Shown here one piece after another: positions 10,217 to 19,349 of a stretch of 42,100 nt of DNA. Source of the DNA: Desulfomonile tiedjei (GTDB lineage: Bacteria; Desulfobacterota; Desulfomonilia; Desulfomonilales; Desulfomonilaceae); NCBI GenBank assembly GCA_020722215.1, contig DYLG01000005.1:1-42100 (forward strand), written 5' to 3'. Each line of letters starts with the position of its first letter. Position 1 is the first letter of the stretch. The notes below the pieces were generated by a model. The model did not search any database. It saw only the letters and a list, made by a program, of their open reading frames with translations, and was not told the DNA's origin. The position numbers were made by a program, and so were the translations under genes.

Positions 10217-11068
10217 ATGAATCGGATGAAGACGTTGATTCTTCTTGCTGCGCTCGGCGGGCTGCTGGTCGTCATAGGCGGCCTGATCGGCGGTCAGAAG
10301 GGTGCTCTGATCGCTCTCGCGGTAGCAGTGGCTTTGAATTTCGGAAGCTACTGGTTCAGCGACAAGATAGTGCTTAGCATGTACGGAGCCCAGCAAGTGG
10401 AAGAATCTCAGGCTCCGGATTTGTACCACATGGTGGCCCGGCTGGCCAACCAGGCCGGGATTCCCATGCCCAGGGTGTACATCATTCCCGATGAGTCGCC
10501 CAATGCCTTCGCCACAGGCCGCAATCCCGACCATGCTGTTGTCGCGGTGACGGAGGGAATACTGAAGCTTCTTTCGTGGGAGGAGTTGGCCGGAGTGGTT
10601 TCGCACGAACTGTCCCACATCAAGAACCGGGACATACTTATTCAGTCCGTTGCAGCAACCATAGGCGCAGCCATTACTTACGTCGCCCATTTCGGGCTTC
10701 TATTGGGCGGCGGGTCTCGTGACGAGGAGGGCGAGGGTAGTGCCGCCATGTCCCTGATCGGCGCCTTACTCATGGTTGTGCTGGCCCCGATTGCGGCAAT
10801 GATCATTCAGATGGCTATCTCGCGTTCCAGGGAATATCTTGCCGACGAGACAGGGGCTCAAATCTGCGGGAATCCGCTGTGGCTGGCCGGTGCTCTGAAC
10901 AAGCTGGCCATGGGGGCTGAGGCCATCCCCATGCAAGCGAACCAAGCCACCGCGCACATGTTCATTGTAGCCCCGTTTTCTGGTCAGGCTCTAGCGAGCC
11001 TGTTTTCCACGCATCCGCCAATCGAGGAAAGAATCGCCCGCCTGAAGGAAATGGCGGGGTACAGGTGA
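10217..11068 (+). CDS. htpX: M48 family zinc metalloprotease HtpX
   Basis: [17 protein letters not shown]..., [31 protein letters not shown] 10217 preferred. Confidence 0.93.
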   Translation: MNRMKTLILLAALGGLLVVIGGLIGGQKGALIALAVAVALNFGSYWFSDKIVLSMYGAQQVEESQAPDLYHMVARLANQAGIPMPRVYIIPDESPNAFATGRNPDHAVVAVTEGILKLLSWEELAGVVSHELSHIKNRDILIQSVAATIGAAITYVAHFGLLLGGGSRDEEGEGSAAMSLIGALLMVVLAPIAAMIIQMAISRSREYLADETGAQICGNPLWLAGALNKLAMGAEAIPMQANQATAHMFIVAPFSGQALASLFSTHPPIEERIARLKEMAGYR

Positions 11069-11091
11069 GCGTTCAGGGGGCTGGAGCACGG

Positions 11092-11108
11092 GCGGGTTTG
11101 AAACCCGC
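11092..11108. repeat. extragenic palindrome between converging genes
   Basis: GCGGGTTT-G-AAACCCGC. Confidence 0.6.
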
Positions 11109-11182
11109 TTCTACCAAGAACTGGAAATCTCTCTTGGCAACCACTATACTTCAGACGCTGCCCGGCTGATCGCGCAGCGAGT

Positions 11183-13849
11183 TCACACGGCCTTCTGTAC
11201 GCGGCCGGCAGCCCACTGGGAGTCGTCGGTCTCGGGTATCTTGGTGAGCACCGCCAGAGGAACCGCTTCCACTTTGCGGTAAACATGGTGAGGCGCTCGC
11301 CGAGTCCCATCAACGGTAAGCAGGTCGTCCAGACCGATTCCGAAGTGTTTTTCGTTTTCGACAAGATACGGGCGAATGATCTCCCAGTCCTTATCAGTAA
11401 GCTCGGCCAACCGCCCTCCGTTGAGTTGCTCTTCCACCACCTGACCGTCAGGGTCCCGGATGTAAAGAGCGCCGCCTGAAGCAAGTGAAAACAAGTTGGA
11501 GCCGGGATAGGGACGATCGAGGAAAACCATGTTGCCGTCCTCATCAAAGGACAGGCCGTTGACTATGACGAAGCCTCCGCCCTTGAGAGGGTCTCCGGCC
11601 ATGAAGCTCTCGGCGAGGAAGTCAAGCGCGGTGCCGTTAATCACGACCCGCGGATGCCCGGCAGCATTGATCAGGGGCCGCCCCGCCGCGTTACCGCGCA
11701 CGTACGTAGCGCCTCCTTTTGCCCCGTACATGAAACACTGGCCTACATCGCCATGAATAACCAGCACGCCCCTTTTCATGATCTGTGCGACCTGGTCCTG
11801 GGCGTTCGCATGAACGTGCACTTCCATTCCGTCGGCACCGCTGGCAATGTAGTCTCCGGGAGAGCCGTACAGGTCGATCCGCACGTCGTCGGTTTTAGGT
11901 CCCAATCCGCACCCCTCGAACCGCTGGCCTCTGAGATTGAAAACAATGAACTGCCTCCAGCCAAGCCTGTATGCCCCTGTCAGGAGCACTGCATCGCTTT
12001 CGTCACCCTCGGGCGGGAAATCGCCCGCATCGACCACCAGAGTGGTTTCCATGGCGATGGGGGGTCTGAGAGCATCCCGGAGCGAATAGTCCACCAGGGT
12101 GTATCTGCCCACGTCAAGCACATCCACGATCCTCGGCAGGGACCTTAGCAAGGCGTACAGTTCGTCGGTCACGATCCGGATAAGCGCGGAGCGTTTCTTA
12201 TTGCCCAAGGGGATAGGGCGATCCAACACAAGGGTCAATGCCTCGATCACAACAGGCAGGAGGTTGTGAAACCGGCGCGCCCTCCGGCTTAATCTGGTCA
12301 ATGCCCACCTGAGAGTGTTGTAATCCCAGTCCTGCGCGTTGTCCCGCACAAGCCTGAAGATGCGCGCAGGTTCACCCGAACCGACCGCCTCGGTAAGCAT
12401 TGGAGATATTCTGCTTTCGTGGTCGGAGGGCTTGACCACGGCCTGGGTTATGTCCAGCGGCTTTCTCGGCGGAACGGTCACGTTCTCGCCGAACTTGTTG
12501 AAGCACTCGAGCTTTCGTGACCCGTTTTCCGCAGGCGACAGGTTGAAGACAAAAGCTCCACCGTCATCCAGGGATCCGCCCCTCGCGTTCCAATACTTGT
12601 CCGCGATCGGGCTGAACCTGGGATCCTCTGAGGCCAGAGATCTCAAAGTTGCGTCAATAGCCTGTTTTTCCGAGCAGACCAGTCCAACTTGGACCTCGCC
12701 GTCGTACAGGGAGAACACCTGTGGCCTGAGCATGGATGTGTCGGTTACGCCGATAAGCTGATACGTATCCTGCTCGGGGATGTTCCTTGCGATGATGAAG
12801 AACCATGGGCCATCCGGCGACGCATGGATGTGCGCGGACTGGATCGCGTCGTAGAGCGCCTGTTTTTCGCGAGGAAGCATGTCGAAATCGAGTTCTCCGG
12901 TGGGAGCCAGAGCCTCGAAAATGACCTCGAGGGGGTAACCGTACACACGGTTCCACAGGTCGAACAGCATCACGCTCACTTCCGTGTCCGTCATGAAAAG
13001 GGGAAACATTCCACGCTGTCTGAGGTAGTCGCTCGTTGCATGGTAGTTCGCGAAGTCGCCATTGTGGACAAGGGCTTCGTTGAGTCCCATGAAGGGGTGA
13101 GCGCCGCCCGGATGCCAGACTCTCCCCCGGGTGGGATAACGCTGATGAGCAATCCACACGTGGGCCAGCAAGTTTTCCAGTTTGTAGTACCGGACTACGT
13201 GCTCGGCGAAGCCCACCACCTTGAGTATCATCATGTTTCGACCGTGGGAAACCACAAAAGCCTGCTTCTCACCGACAGAGCTGTAGAAATGCCTGTTTAT
13301 GTTAAACGAGTTGCGGCTCACGAACTCATCCTCAGCCGCTCTCGGCGCAATCCCTTGCAGCCCGTTCCTCTCAATGAACTCCTTGAGCACAGCGGGTTTG
13401 ACCCTGACGAATGCCCGCCAAACATCAGGCGGTTGGACTTCGAGCCCTTGCAGGTCTCTGTAATCCTCAAGGCGGTCCAGGGTCTCCTCCTTGGCTATGT
13501 CGAAAACCGGCCGTATCCATTTCTCCCTGAGTTCGTCAAGACTGCGAGCTTCCAGCAACTCAATGTTGAGCAGATAGTGACTGTCCAGAACCTCACGTGT
13601 CACCCCAAGCTGGTCCGGATCGAAGCCCACCGCGGCGATGCCGCCGCCTTTGCCGTTGCCTCGATTGTGCATCCGGATCGAGGGCTCGAATATGTGGCGT
13701 CCCGGAACTGGGATGCTGACGGCAAATCCCGTAACACCGCAGCCCCCCTCGTTCTCTCGTTTGATGTTCACGGGGAGTTCCCCGACTGCCAATTCTCTCC
13801 TGCGGGACTCTATCAACTCTTCAGCGAACGAACGTATATTTCTCATCAT
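11183..13849 (-). CDS. glutamate synthase-like fusion: class-II glutamine amidotransferase + GXGXG domain
   Basis: GGCGVTGFA (candidate Cys nucleophile), HQRYPTRGRVWHPGGAHPF, HNGDFANY; C-terminal GltB-alpha3-like GXGXG region (DYIASGADGMEVHV...GDVGQCFMYGAKGGATYVRGNAAGRP). Confidence 0.85.
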   Translation of the reverse strand: MMRNIRSFAEELIESRRRELAVGELPVNIKRENEGGCGVTGFAVSIPVPGRHIFEPSIRMHNRGNGKGGGIAAVGFDPDQLGVTREVLDSHYLLNIELLEARSLDELREKWIRPVFDIAKEETLDRLEDYRDLQGLEVQPPDVWRAFVRVKPAVLKEFIERNGLQGIAPRAAEDEFVSRNSFNINRHFYSSVGEKQAFVVSHGRNMMILKVVGFAEHVVRYYKLENLLAHVWIAHQRYPTRGRVWHPGGAHPFMGLNEALVHNGDFANYHATSDYLRQRGMFPLFMTDTEVSVMLFDLWNRVYGYPLEVIFEALAPTGELDFDMLPREKQALYDAIQSAHIHASPDGPWFFIIARNIPEQDTYQLIGVTDTSMLRPQVFSLYDGEVQVGLVCSEKQAIDATLRSLASEDPRFSPIADKYWNARGGSLDDGGAFVFNLSPAENGSRKLECFNKFGENVTVPPRKPLDITQAVVKPSDHESRISPMLTEAVGSGEPARIFRLVRDNAQDWDYNTLRWALTRLSRRARRFHNLLPVVIEALTLVLDRPIPLGNKKRSALIRIVTDELYALLRSLPRIVDVLDVGRYTLVDYSLRDALRPPIAMETTLVVDAGDFPPEGDESDAVLLTGAYRLGWRQFIVFNLRGQRFEGCGLGPKTDDVRIDLYGSPGDYIASGADGMEVHVHANAQDQVAQIMKRGVLVIHGDVGQCFMYGAKGGATYVRGNAAGRPLINAAGHPRVVINGTALDFLAESFMAGDPLKGGGFVIVNGLSFDEDGNMVFLDRPYPGSNLFSLASGGALYIRDPDGQVVEEQLNGGRLAELTDKDWEIIRPYLVENEKHFGIGLDDLLTVDGTRRAPHHVYRKVEAVPLAVLTKIPETDDSQWAAGRVQKAV

Positions 13850-13855
13850 AAAGCC

Positions 13856-15394
13856 TCATTCGGGCGGTCGGCGGATATCATCGTCAGGGACATTTGCGTT
13901 GTAGTCCAGGTGCGCCAGGAGATCAGTACGGCCCACCAGCCGGCGAATGCTGTCCAGGCCGAATCTGTAAAGGATCTCCCTCAACTGGTCTCTCCAGCAA
14001 TGCAGCATGTTGATTATGCGCTGGGTTCCCCATTCAAGGTCCATCAGGCCGACAAGTTCCTGGTCCGTAGTAGCTATGCCTCTGGCGCAGCCGCGGCCTC
14101 TCTCGCAGTTGTGGCAGCGCACGCATTCCAGGGCCACCAGTTCGGATGTCCCGGTCACAACCCCGTCCGCACCTAGCGCAATTGCCTTGGCCACATCGTA
14201 AGCGGTACGAATCCCGCCGGAAGCGATCAAGGTCACTTCGTTCCGGATGCCCTCCTCCAGCAGAAATGCGTGGACTTTGGGAATCGCGTATTCGATGGGC
14301 ATCGCGATGTTTTTCTTGGCCACGTCCGGAGCGGCCCCGGTGCCTCCGTAAGATCCGTCGAGGTGAATTATGTGAGCCCCGGCATGGTACGACCCAACCG
14401 CTACCATGTCCACGTCCGTGGGCGTAGAAACCTTGACTGAAACCAGAGCCATGGGGTTAATGGTCTTGATCCAGTCGATGTGCTTGCGGTGATCTTCAAC
14501 CGAATAGACCGAATGAAACGGAAATGGACTGAAAAGTGAGGATCCGGCCACGGTCTCCCTGATACGCGCCACGGCAGGCGTAACCTTGTCGCCGAGCAAA
14601 TGGCCGCCCAACCCGGGTTTTGCCCCCTGAGCGTACTTGAACTCAACGACTTTGACGCGCTGAACGGTCTCTTCCTTAACTCCGAATAGGCCGGTGGCGA
14701 CTTGGGTTATCACGTGGTCGTCAAAGGGATACAGCGATTCGGGATAGCCGCCTTCTCCGGTGCACGTCAGCGATCCCCAGGCGGCGAATGCGCGGACCCT
14801 GCTGAGCATGGTGATCTGACTGATGGAGCCGAACGACATGCCGCCACCGTACAGCGGCAGTGGAATGTCGATCTTCACTCGCCTGTCCGCGCGCCTGTTG
14901 AGGCTTATGGATGTGTCGATCTGATCCGGGTCCAGGTCGGATCTCGGCGGACGCTTGGGGAACAGGAATCGGAGTTTGTCGAACCCGCCGCCTGATGCGC
15001 CGACTCTGTACTCAAGATCATGTTTGGGCAATTTCCCCGTCTCGGACATGTACCAGGTGCTCATGAGCAGATCCGCGGTCCATCTCTTGTCGCCAAGGGC
15101 CTCGGCCGAGGGATTCAAGCCCACGCTTATGGCATGTACAGGACAGTTGCGCACACAGCGGTCGGATTTCCTGGAGCACTGAACGCCCAGGCACAAGTGA
15201 TCGAAGGGCGGAACGAGCTTGCCGCCGCGCGCGCGAAAGACGCCTTCGGGACAGACGGCCACGCACTTCAGACAGTCGTTGCAAGCGTCGGAAATCACAA
15301 CAGCGTATTTGCCCATTCCGCGCTTGAACCGGGAAACGGCATTTGCGACGGCGGCAGGAGGAACTTCACTCCATATATTCTTGTAGGCCATCAA
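13856..15394 (-). CDS. ferredoxin-FMN glutamate synthase-like protein (archaeal-type GltB central domain)
   Basis: CNDCLKCVAVCP / CSRKSDRCVRNCP clusters; YGGGMSFGSIS, GEGGYPES, KPGLGGHLLGDKV, DGSYGGTGAAP, ECVRCHNCERGRGCARGIATTD. Confidence 0.88.
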   Translation of the reverse strand: MMAYKNIWSEVPPAAVANAVSRFKRGMGKYAVVISDACNDCLKCVAVCPEGVFRARGGKLVPPFDHLCLGVQCSRKSDRCVRNCPVHAISVGLNPSAEALGDKRWTADLLMSTWYMSETGKLPKHDLEYRVGASGGGFDKLRFLFPKRPPRSDLDPDQIDTSISLNRRADRRVKIDIPLPLYGGGMSFGSISQITMLSRVRAFAAWGSLTCTGEGGYPESLYPFDDHVITQVATGLFGVKEETVQRVKVVEFKYAQGAKPGLGGHLLGDKVTPAVARIRETVAGSSLFSPFPFHSVYSVEDHRKHIDWIKTINPMALVSVKVSTPTDVDMVAVGSYHAGAHIIHLDGSYGGTGAAPDVAKKNIAMPIEYAIPKVHAFLLEEGIRNEVTLIASGGIRTAYDVAKAIALGADGVVTGTSELVALECVRCHNCERGRGCARGIATTDQELVGLMDLEWGTQRIINMLHCWRDQLREILYRFGLDSIRRLVGRTDLLAHLDYNANVPDDDIRRPPE

Positions 15395-15404
15395 GGACTA
15401 TTCC

Positions 15405-16790
15405 TTACCAAGACTTGCGGTTTCCGAAGAGGCGGCCGAAAGTCTCCGCCTCGAGATTCTCGAAGAACATCACCCGGCCCTGTTCTCCGCGCAGCCTTCT
15501 CGCCTCGCGGATGCCCATTGCGCCCATGATCTCGAGCAATTGGTTGTGCCACGCGGCCATCAGGTTCACAATTCTTTGGGCGCCCCGGCCGGGTTCTACC
15601 TCAGACATCCGAACCGGACAGGGCCCGTTCTCGACGCAGTTTCTGCACACCCGGCACTCAAGGGCTATCAGCAGCGGGATATCAATGGAAACTAGGTTCG
15701 CGCCGCACAGCATGGCCTTGATCACGTGTTCTGCCATGGCAATGCCGCCGCCCGCCACCAGAGTCACCTCGTCCCGGATGCCCAGCTCCATCAGCTTCGC
15801 ATGCGCTTCTCTGAGAAAATCCTTCAGATGCACACCATCCGGCGCGTCCGGTTCGAATCCTCGCTGATCGGCCAAACAATGAATCACTTCCGCGCCGTTG
15901 CGGGCAAGGTCAAGGATCAACGGGATCTCAGCCCGGGCAGCAGGCAGCCGAACCGCGATTACCTGGTCGGGCTTCCTTTGTTTGAGACTGCCAATCACGT
16001 CCATCACGTCGTCGGAGTACGGCACTTGGACCATGTCGAACAAAGAAAGCCATTGGCCGTCCACGTCGCTGCCGTCCAGCACGGGGACAACGCCGGACGG
16101 ATAGTCGCCGAACAGGTTCATTTTCGAATAGGGAACAAGCATCCGGGTGCCGATTTTCGACGCGGCCACGGCCATGGCCCGGCCCACCGCAGGGGAAATC
16201 CGGCCGAAGGGCGGCATGTCAAACAGAATGGGAAGCGGGAGCCTGACAAACGGGATTGTCTCGTTCAGCAATTTTCCGTGGGTGTCAAATCTCAGCCGGG
16301 CCGGCCTGCGTCCCAGGTCGACTACGGTGGAAATGTATTCCCGGCCGTGGATTCCGTCTCGGGTCGGGCGTACGATTTCGCTCATGTCCGTCCACATGGA
16401 ATCGAAGCCGGGACCGGAGAACATGCCGCCGTACCCTGATCCGGAAACAGGGATCTTTCCTGTCTTGGCCTGCTCCCATGTGGCCGAGATTACGGTTGGT
16501 GTGTAGATGTCGTCGCCCAACTGTTCCCATTCGGGATTGATCGTCTTGTGAATAAGGCGCTTGGGGCAACCCTGAACGCAACGGAAGCAGTCCTTGCAGT
16601 ACTCGTCTATAGTGTCGCCGAATATGTCCGCGGAGAAAGTTCTCTTGCCGTACACTCCATAGACGCATTCATACTTGACGCATTGGGCGCATTTGAGACA
16701 CCCTTCACCCCAGTCTATGATTCCCGATCTTCCTATCGCGGGAAAGCGATGCGGGGTTTCGTGCGCTTCGATGTGATACTTCCTGGGCAT
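15405..16790 (-). CDS. degenerate glutamate synthase-like ferredoxin-domain protein (paralogue of 13856..15394)
   Basis: CLKCAQCVKYECVYG and CKDCFRCVQGCP; ECRVCRNCVENGPCPVRM matches the GltS Fe-S loop; GGMSFG and GGTGAAP motifs absent. Confidence 0.75.
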   Translation of the reverse strand: MPRKYHIEAHETPHRFPAIGRSGIIDWGEGCLKCAQCVKYECVYGVYGKRTFSADIFGDTIDEYCKDCFRCVQGCPKRLIHKTINPEWEQLGDDIYTPTVISATWEQAKTGKIPVSGSGYGGMFSGPGFDSMWTDMSEIVRPTRDGIHGREYISTVVDLGRRPARLRFDTHGKLLNETIPFVRLPLPILFDMPPFGRISPAVGRAMAVAASKIGTRMLVPYSKMNLFGDYPSGVVPVLDGSDVDGQWLSLFDMVQVPYSDDVMDVIGSLKQRKPDQVIAVRLPAARAEIPLILDLARNGAEVIHCLADQRGFEPDAPDGVHLKDFLREAHAKLMELGIRDEVTLVAGGGIAMAEHVIKAMLCGANLVSIDIPLLIALECRVCRNCVENGPCPVRMSEVEPGRGAQRIVNLMAAWHNQLLEIMGAMGIREARRLRGEQGRVMFFENLEAETFGRLFGNRKSW

Positions 16791-16844
16791 GTGTCAATTC
16801 TCTCTGAACAAAAAGCAAGTCAGTCCGGGCGGCCCATGCTTTGT

Positions 16845-17768
16845 TCACACTTGCGGCCGCGATGCCAATCCGGCTTGTTCAAGGATTTCCGGCACCTTCT
16901 CTTCCCATTCGATAGCCATTAGATGAATGCCTGCGACCCCTTTGATTTCCCGGACGCGGCTTATGGTCTCTGCCGCGATCTTGATGCCCTCTGCCGCTTG
17001 GTTTCCCTCGGGCACTCCCGAAATGCGTTTGATCAATTCCTCGGGCACATCCATGCCTGCGACCTGTGTCGCCATGTAACGGGCCATGCCCGCGTTCTTC
17101 AAGGGCGTGATTCCTGCGAGGATTTTCACCTTCTCCGTGAGACCGGCTTCCCGCGCCTGCCTCATGAACTCATCGAAACGGTGAAGATTGAATACGCACT
17201 GAGTCTGGATGAAATCCGCACCCGCCTCGATCTTCTTGGCCAGCCGTGCGACTCTGAAGCCCACCGGATCGGCAAAGGGATTAGCAGCGGCTCCGATGAA
17301 CATCTTCGGCGGATCGTCTATCTCATCTCCGCCTATGATTCTGCCCTCATCCCGCATATCTTTGACGGTTCGTACAAGCTGAATCGAATCGAGGTCAAAA
17401 ACTCCAAGCGCCTGCTTCTGATTGCCAAAACTGTGATGATCGCCGGTGAGACAGAGAACGTTGCTGATCCCCAACGCATAAGCCCCGAACAGATCACTCT
17501 GGAGAGCGATGCGGTTGCGGTCCCTGGTGACCATCTGAAGGACCGGTTCGTGACCAAGCCCCTTGAGAATCGAGCACGCTGCCAGGGAGGACATCCTCAC
17601 AATTGCAGTCTGGTTGTCCGTCACGTTAACCGCGTCCACCCGGCCTTTGAGGAAGCCGGCCTTCTTTTCCAGCACCGAAAGGTTGGAACCCTTGGGCGGG
17701 CCGCATTCAGCAGTGACCGCGAAAAGCCCCGCGTTGAGCACCTTCTCCAGTCTGCTTCGAGTCTTCAC
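16845..17768 (-). CDS. metF: methylenetetrahydrofolate reductase (MetF)
   Basis: FAVTAECGPPKG, VNVTDNQTAIVRMSSLAA, NVLCLTGDHHSFGNQ, GADFIQTQCVFNLHRF, ILAGITPLKN. Confidence 0.92.
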   Translation of the reverse strand: MKTRSRLEKVLNAGLFAVTAECGPPKGSNLSVLEKKAGFLKGRVDAVNVTDNQTAIVRMSSLAACSILKGLGHEPVLQMVTRDRNRIALQSDLFGAYALGISNVLCLTGDHHSFGNQKQALGVFDLDSIQLVRTVKDMRDEGRIIGGDEIDDPPKMFIGAAANPFADPVGFRVARLAKKIEAGADFIQTQCVFNLHRFDEFMRQAREAGLTEKVKILAGITPLKNAGMARYMATQVAGMDVPEELIKRISGVPEGNQAAEGIKIAAETISRVREIKGVAGIHLMAIEWEEKVPEILEQAGLASRPQV

Positions 17769-18433
17769 GGTAACTGATCCTCCCTCACCACGCGGCGCGG
17801 ACCGCCCGAATGAGACGTTGACCAGTCAACAGGCGGAATGTACTCGCTCAGCCTGGCCAATTCCCCCAGAGCTTCCAGCCGGTCTATGATCATCTGCCAG
17901 CCGCAACGAATATCGGGGTTCACTTCGCACCTGCCGTCCTTCGAGCCCCCGCATGGGCCGTTCATCAGCCGCTTGGAGCACCTGGTCACCGGACATACCG
18001 CTCCGAAGTATCCCAGTTTGCACTGCCCGCAACCCAGGCAATTCTCTTGCCAGATGCCTCTCATCTCAGTTTCTCCGATGAACAGGGTGTCAAGGGCCGG
18101 GAACACCGGCTTGTCCGAATATACCCTGGCAAGGGCCTGCACGCCGGCGCCGCACCCCAGGGACAGGATCGCGGCGTGTTCAGGCACCAGGCTTGCTATG
18201 GATTCAATGAAATCGTCCACACATTGCCTGTCAATGCAGGCTTCCGTGATCACGGGGCTCTTCCCTTCCTTGCCGAAAGCGAGTTGGAGAGCCGCAGCAA
18301 GAAGCTGCGTTTCTCTGTGGCCTCCCGCAGCGCACTCGGCAACGCAGGAATCGCATCCCACAACAAGAACGGAAGGATACCCCTCCAACATCCGCTTGAT
18401 TTCTTCTATGGGCTTACGCTCCGCTACTATCAC
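17765..18433 (-). CDS. MetV-like methylene-THF reductase C-terminal/zinc protein
   Basis: GCDSCVAECAAGGHRE, ENCLGCGQCKLGYFGAVCPVTRCSKRLMNGPCGGSKDGRCEV; ATGA overlap with metF. Confidence 0.88.
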   Translation of the reverse strand: MIVAERKPIEEIKRMLEGYPSVLVVGCDSCVAECAAGGHRETQLLAAALQLAFGKEGKSPVITEACIDRQCVDDFIESIASLVPEHAAILSLGCGAGVQALARVYSDKPVFPALDTLFIGETEMRGIWQENCLGCGQCKLGYFGAVCPVTRCSKRLMNGPCGGSKDGRCEVNPDIRCGWQMIIDRLEALGELARLSEYIPPVDWSTSHSGGPRRVVREDQLP

Positions 18434-18543
18434 TGTAAATCCTCCCAGGGTGACCGTGTCACTCCTGTGACGTTAGTCGCATTCGTTGACTATTGTGTCG
18501 CCTGCTGTAACCGCCGCGAATCGGCATTGCCGGCGCCGTTGGG

Positions 18544-18957
18544 TCATGGGGATCTCTCGGAGAACATGTTCCCCAGAGCTTCAACGCGCGCCTTGAACTC
18601 GTCGATAAGCCGCTCCAGAGCGTCCAAGTCTCTCGGAGGCACGTGGACGTATTCGACCCTCTCCTGCTCAATACCCAATTCCTCGAGCCAGGATCTCGCA
18701 TAGTCCACTCTCTTGTGGGACCTCATTGAGCCCTCGACGAAGCGGCATGCCTTCTCTTCGCAGGCTACCACAAGGACCCCCTGAGTTCCCGCTGCAAGGG
18801 TCTTGAGCAGATGGTGCGCTTCCACTTTTCCGGAACAGGGTATCGGTACGAGCTTTAGACCGGGCTTGCGGCGTGCAAGAGCTTTCTGATTTCCATTGTT
18901 GAAAAGCTGCAGGTTGCGGCAGTGATACACTACTATCTTAATCGGCTTTGTTTCCAT
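18544..18957 (-). CDS. MvhD/FrhD-like hydrogenase iron-sulfur subunit domain protein (variant)
   Basis: IKIVVYHCRN...PIPCSGKVEAHHLLKTLAAGTQGVLVVACEEKACRF; ATG 18957 preferred. Confidence 0.75.
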   Translation of the reverse strand: METKPIKIVVYHCRNLQLFNNGNQKALARRKPGLKLVPIPCSGKVEAHHLLKTLAAGTQGVLVVACEEKACRFVEGSMRSHKRVDYARSWLEELGIEQERVEYVHVPPRDLDALERLIDEFKARVEALGNMFSERSP

Positions 18958-19349
18958 CCCGACGTAATCCGTCCCGTTTTCCGGCAATGGCCGTAATCCG
19001 TAAGTGTGCCACCATTTGCCGGTGCGATTCAAGTATTTTTTTTCCGCCGGAATGTTTCGATTGAGCCCTGGGGGATCCTGACACGGATAAGTGCTTGATT
19101 ACAAAAAATTAACCTCGATATTGGAAGACGGCTGGTTACCTGAGAAAAGAGCCGTATTTTCGGACTAGCTTAGGCCAGCTAAACTATAGACTTTCATGTT
19201 AGCAAATCTAAGGGTTCTTTGGCAGAAATGCAGTGACGCATTCTGACGGGTCAGGACGCCCGGCCAATGGCCGACGGCATGCTTCTCCCGAGGTGCGGCA
19301 CCGCTGCCCAGTATATCGGCGCTTTTTCCCCTCACAAGTCCGCGGCTCA

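Noticed and set aside
12689-14176. 495-aa plus-strand ORF
   Set aside because: Antisense to two strongly supported GltS-like genes; composition typical of shadow ORF in GC-rich coding sequence
15726-16439. 237-aa plus-strand ORF
   Set aside because: Antisense to the 461-aa Fe-S protein; no recognisable domain
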